From the NCBI GenBank assembly GCA_003534085.1, contig DQBY01000034.1:1-6822 (forward strand): 6,822 nt of DNA, written 5' to 3'. Position numbers and translations under genes: made by a program. The notes beneath the pieces were generated by a model. It saw only the letters and a program-made list of their open reading frames with translations, was not told the origin of the DNA and did no database searches. This stretch comes from Candidatus Moraniibacteriota bacterium (GTDB lineage Bacteria > Patescibacteriota > Minisyncoccia > Moranbacterales > UBA2206). Positions 5,387-6,822 of this stretch are shown here, in pieces (within the stretch, counting starts at the first letter, position 1; every line of letters begins with the position of its first letter).

Positions 5387-6121
5387 ATGATAAAATCTAC
5401 ATTTGATCTGGAACACAAGCTGGCCGGCGAAGGCTATCGATTCATAATCGGCATCGATGAAGCCGGGCGCGGTCCGCTGGCCGGACCTGTCGTCGCGGGC
5501 GCGGTAATAGTGAAGACATTTGATGTCCCCAATGGACATCAAATGTCCAGAGAGATGGAACTGATTCGGGATTCGAAAAAATTAAGCGGAAAGCAAAGGG
5601 AGGCTGTTTATGATTTTATTTGTGAAAATTTTCATGTCGGGATCGGGATTTGCGATCACAAGACGATCGACCGGATAAATATTTTAGAGGCTACTTATCT
5701 TGCAGCTAAAAAAGCAGTTTCCAACTTGTGTTTGAAAATAGACCAAGATACAAGAGACAATGACCAAACAAATTATAATTTACAAATTACAAATTCCAAA
5801 CAAATCTCAAAGAATAAAATTCAAAATTCAAAAAGCATAATTTTGTTTGACGGAAATAAAAATATACCCAATTTAAGCATAGAGCAAAAAGCAATTATAA
5901 ATGGAGACTCAGTCGTAAAATCAATTTCTGCCGCATCAATAATCGCGAAAGTCACCCGGGACAGAATAATGTTGGAAATGCATGAGAAATATCCGAATTA
6001 CAAATTCGATGAGCATAAGGGATACGGAACCGGGCTGCATATGAAATTGCTCCAAGAACACGGACCTTGCGAAATTCACAGGCGAAGTTTCGCGCCAGTG
6101 CGAAAGCTTGCCCAGCACTAA
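5387..6121 (+). CDS. rnhB: Ribonuclease HII
   Basis: RNase HII cleaves the RNA strand of RNA/DNA hybrids and starts removal of ribonucleotides misincorporated in DNA, which fits its place divergent from dnaE. From the ATG at 5387 it has 244 residues, against about 200-220 usual. Catalytic carboxylates are present: D24 and E25 in GIDEAGRGPLAGPVVAGAVI, D155 in ILFDGNKNI, and D174 in NGDSVVKSISAASIIAKVTR. The end (HKGYGT, EIHRRSFAPVRKLAQH) is typical. Extra length comes from two inserts: a palindrome-encoded segment after AGAVIV (residues about 43-54) and an N/Q/K/S-rich stretch (about 120-149) that looks like translated spacer repeat. Both lie at positions that should be surface loops. A TTG at 5354 would add 11 residues, but it falls in the probable promoter. 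The last codons and stop lie in the left arm of an inverted repeat. Confidence 0.95.
   Translation: MIKSTFDLEHKLAGEGYRFIIGIDEAGRGPLAGPVVAGAVIVKTFDVPNGHQMSREMELIRDSKKLSGKQREAVYDFICENFHVGIGICDHKTIDRINILEATYLAAKKAVSNLCLKIDQDTRDNDQTNYNLQITNSKQISKNKIQNSKSIILFDGNKNIPNLSIEQKAIINGDSVVKSISAASIIAKVTRDRIMLEMHEKYPNYKFDEHKGYGTGLHMKLLQEHGPCEIHRRSFAPVRKLAQH
5515..5547. repeat. In-frame palindrome inside rnhB
   Basis: GACATTTGATGTCC (5515-5528) is the exact reverse complement of 5534-5547, with a 5-nt loop, CCAAT. Each arm is also a small hairpin of its own (GACAT-TTG-ATGTC and GACAT-CAA-ATGTC). It encodes roughly KTFDVPNGHQMS, between AGAVIV and the IRDSKKLS motif, where RNase HII normally has a shorter link. 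The 13-nt arm size with a 5-bp stem and 3-nt loop equals that of the inner hairpins in the dnaE element, though the sequence differs. Confidence 0.8.
5744..5833. repeat. Translated A/T-rich repeat insert in rnhB
   Basis: About 90 bases of A/T-rich DNA with repeated AATTACAAATT / CAAAATTCAAAA words interrupt rnhB in frame. They give a protein stretch rich in N, Q, K, S and T (for example TNYNLQITNSKQISKNKI), between KKAVSNLCLKI and the catalytic ILFDG strand. Base composition contrasts with the conserved parts of rnhB and matches the spacers at 366-434 and 5094-5223. Boundaries are approximate. Confidence 0.7.
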
Positions 6122-6208
6122 CTTTTTGCTGGCGTCAGGCACGCATATTTTTTAAAGCCATGGTGGAGATAATCTGATAATATGAATATGAAACAAAGTT
6201 AGTGCTGG
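6112..6208. repeat. Inverted-repeat-bounded segment overlapping the rnhB end
   Basis: CCAGCACTAACTTT (6112-6125) and AAAGTTAGTGCTGG (6195-6208) are a perfect 14-bp inverted pair 69 bases apart. The left arm supplies the last rnhB codons and its TAA. The interior is non-coding. The same core (GCACTAA/TTAGTGC) bounds 6541-6651, suggesting two members of one element family, or paired ends of a structured RNA. Confidence 0.65.
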
Positions 6209-6210
6209 AC

Positions 6211-6239
6211 TTGCCAAAAGAGCTCTTTGATGATAATAT
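6211..6239 (+). promoter_or_regulatory. Probable rpmF promoter with palindromic operator-like site
   Basis: TTGCCA (6211-6216), a 17-bp spacer and TAATAT (6234-6239), with TGA just before the -10 (extended type). The predicted start is near 6246, 83 bases before the rpmF ATG. The spacer contains a perfect 12-bp palindrome, AAAGAGCTCTTT (6217-6228). A second perfect palindrome of 16 bp, AATTTATTAATAAATT (6241-6256), covers the predicted start site. One or both could be repressor sites. Confidence 0.55.
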
Positions 6240-6328
6240 CAATTTATTAATAAATTATTCAATTCAAGATTGGATTTCATGAAGCAATTAGCATCTTGGC
6301 TTTGAAATTTGAGTTTTGATCTATTTTT

Positions 6329-6535
6329 ATGTCAGTACAAAAGCAAAAACACACCAAGGGAAGAAGGGATAGGGCAAGGAAAATGCTCGCTCTGAAAAAA
6401 AAGAGCGTTGTTAAATGCTCACACTGCGGAGCTATGATTTCTGCTCATTTGGCATGTTCAAAGTGCGGATTTTACAAAGGCAAAGAAGTTGTCGACACGA
6501 TGAAAAAAGTTAATAAAAAAGCCAAGAAAAAATAA
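6329..6535 (+). CDS. rpmF: Ribosomal protein bL32
   Basis: A 68-residue 50S subunit protein. The N-terminus has the bL32 pattern of a basic stretch after S-V-Q-K (KHTKGRRDRARKMLALKK). A zinc ribbon follows, with all four cysteines in place: C30-x2-C33 and C43-x2-C46 (KCSHCG, ACSKCG). The lysine-rich end GKEVVDTMKKVNKKAKKK is typical. The intact cysteines imply the zinc-binding (C+) form. Length is normal. The ATG has no Shine-Dalgarno (ATCTATTTTT precedes it). It lies 207 bp after rnhB with its own probable promoter, and 155 bp before nusB. Confidence 0.96.
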   Translation: MSVQKQKHTKGRRDRARKMLALKKKSVVKCSHCGAMISAHLACSKCGFYKGKEVVDTMKKVNKKAKKK

Positions 6536-6540
6536 ATGGC

Positions 6541-6651
6541 CCCAGCACTAATTCCGAACAAAGCTATCTTTTAGCATGGATGCTTGTTCGCGGATTCGCC
6601 TTCGGCTAAGTTTAAATTTAAAAATAAGATTAATTTGAGAATTAGTGCGGG
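6541..6651. repeat. Inverted-repeat-bounded segment between rpmF and nusB
   Basis: CCC-A-GCACTAATTC (6541-6554) pairs with GAATTAGTGC-GGG (6639-6651): 13 bp with one bulged A. Inside is a second hairpin, CGAACAA (6555-6561) with TTGTTCG (6584-6590), extended by GC and ATC pairs. There is no T-run, so it is not an intrinsic terminator. The termini match those of 6112-6208; the interiors do not. Confidence 0.6.
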
Positions 6652-6654
6652 ACA

Positions 6655-6693
6655 CATTTTTGTAGCTTCTCGCACAGCTCGAAGACAAAAATG
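6655..6693 (+). promoter_or_regulatory. Hairpin burying the nusB start codon
   Basis: CATTTTTGT (6655-6663) pairs perfectly with ACAAAAATG (6685-6693), whose last three bases are the nusB ATG. Above a two-base bulge (AG), CTTC (6666-6669) pairs with GAAG (6681-6684), the only weak Shine-Dalgarno-like bases. GTGCG (6645-6649) could instead pair with CGCAC (6671-6675) in the hairpin loop. The layout suggests translational control of nusB. Confidence 0.55.
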
Positions 6694-6822
6694 GCAAACA
6701 GGCATCTTTCACGTTCAATAGCGATGCAATCCCTGTATGAATGGGATTTCAACGGAAGGCAGAACGGCATTGATGAGTTGATCAAGAAGAATATCAAAGA
6801 GTTCGGTCCGGGAATGGATGAC
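6691..6822 (+). CDS. nusB: Transcription antitermination factor NusB (3'-truncated)
   Basis: The first 44 codons of NusB, cut by the window end. The protein starts MANRHLSRSIAMQSLYEWDF, the family's opening helix (R-x-x-S/A-R-x-x-A-x-Q-x-L-Y-x-W/x-D), followed by a segment ending FGPGMDD. NusB with S10 (NusE) binds boxA RNA and supports antitermination of rRNA operons; being next to a ribosomal-protein gene fits that role. The arginine-rich N-terminal part that contacts RNA is present. The start is fixed by the conserved N-terminus. The ATG and the weak GAAG before it are both inside a hairpin stem. Confidence 0.93.
   Translation, partial: MANRHLSRSIAMQSLYEWDFNGRQNGIDELIKKNIKEFGPGMDD

Noticed and set aside
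6296..6525. CTTGGCTTT in the rpmF leader complementary to AAAGCCAAG at the gene's end
   Set aside because: A nine-base match in lysine-rich A-tract coding sequence is likely chance.

Overview
The window looks like a chromosomal housekeeping segment from an uncultivated bacterium of the Candidate Phyla Radiation (Patescibacteria, probably the Parcubacteria side). This placement is an inference. It rests on compact single-copy genes and on spacers filled with degenerate A/T-rich short-period repeats. It also rests on repeat-like insertions translated in frame inside conserved genes, and on the near absence of Shine-Dalgarno sites. TGA is used as a stop (yraN), so the TGA=Gly code of some CPR lineages does not apply.

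Layout, left to right: the last 55 codons of dnaJ (+); a 380-bp repeat-rich spacer; yraN (+); a bidirectional terminator; a small RRM RNA-binding protein gene (-) with a recognisable promoter and a leader of about 119 nt; dnaE, the replicative DNA polymerase III alpha subunit (-), which fills half the window; an A/T-rich divergent spacer holding a possible small RNA; rnhB, RNase HII (+); rpmF, ribosomal protein bL32 (+); and the first 44 codons of nusB (+), cut by the window edge. The genes serve chaperoning, DNA replication and RNA-primer or ribonucleotide removal, RNA binding, ribosome structure and rRNA transcription antitermination. No phage, transposase, CRISPR, tRNA or rRNA gene was seen.

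The genes are ordinary. The unusual part is the layer of palindromic DNA laid over them. dnaE carries a 50-bp in-frame insert that folds with no unpaired junction base: a 12-bp outer stem enclosing two 13-nt hairpins. rnhB carries two inserts: a 33-bp near-perfect hairpin, and an A/T-rich stretch that reads like the spacer repeats translated into protein. Two segments of about 100 bp, one overlapping the rnhB stop and one after rpmF, are bounded by the same inverted termini (GCACTAA/TTAGTGC). The rbp leader, the rpmF promoter and the nusB start codon each have their own inverted repeat where it could affect expression. The nusB ATG and its only weak SD are both inside a stem. Together these suggest an active family of small palindromic elements comparable in behaviour to Rickettsia palindromic elements, plus possible RNA-level control of small RNA-related genes.
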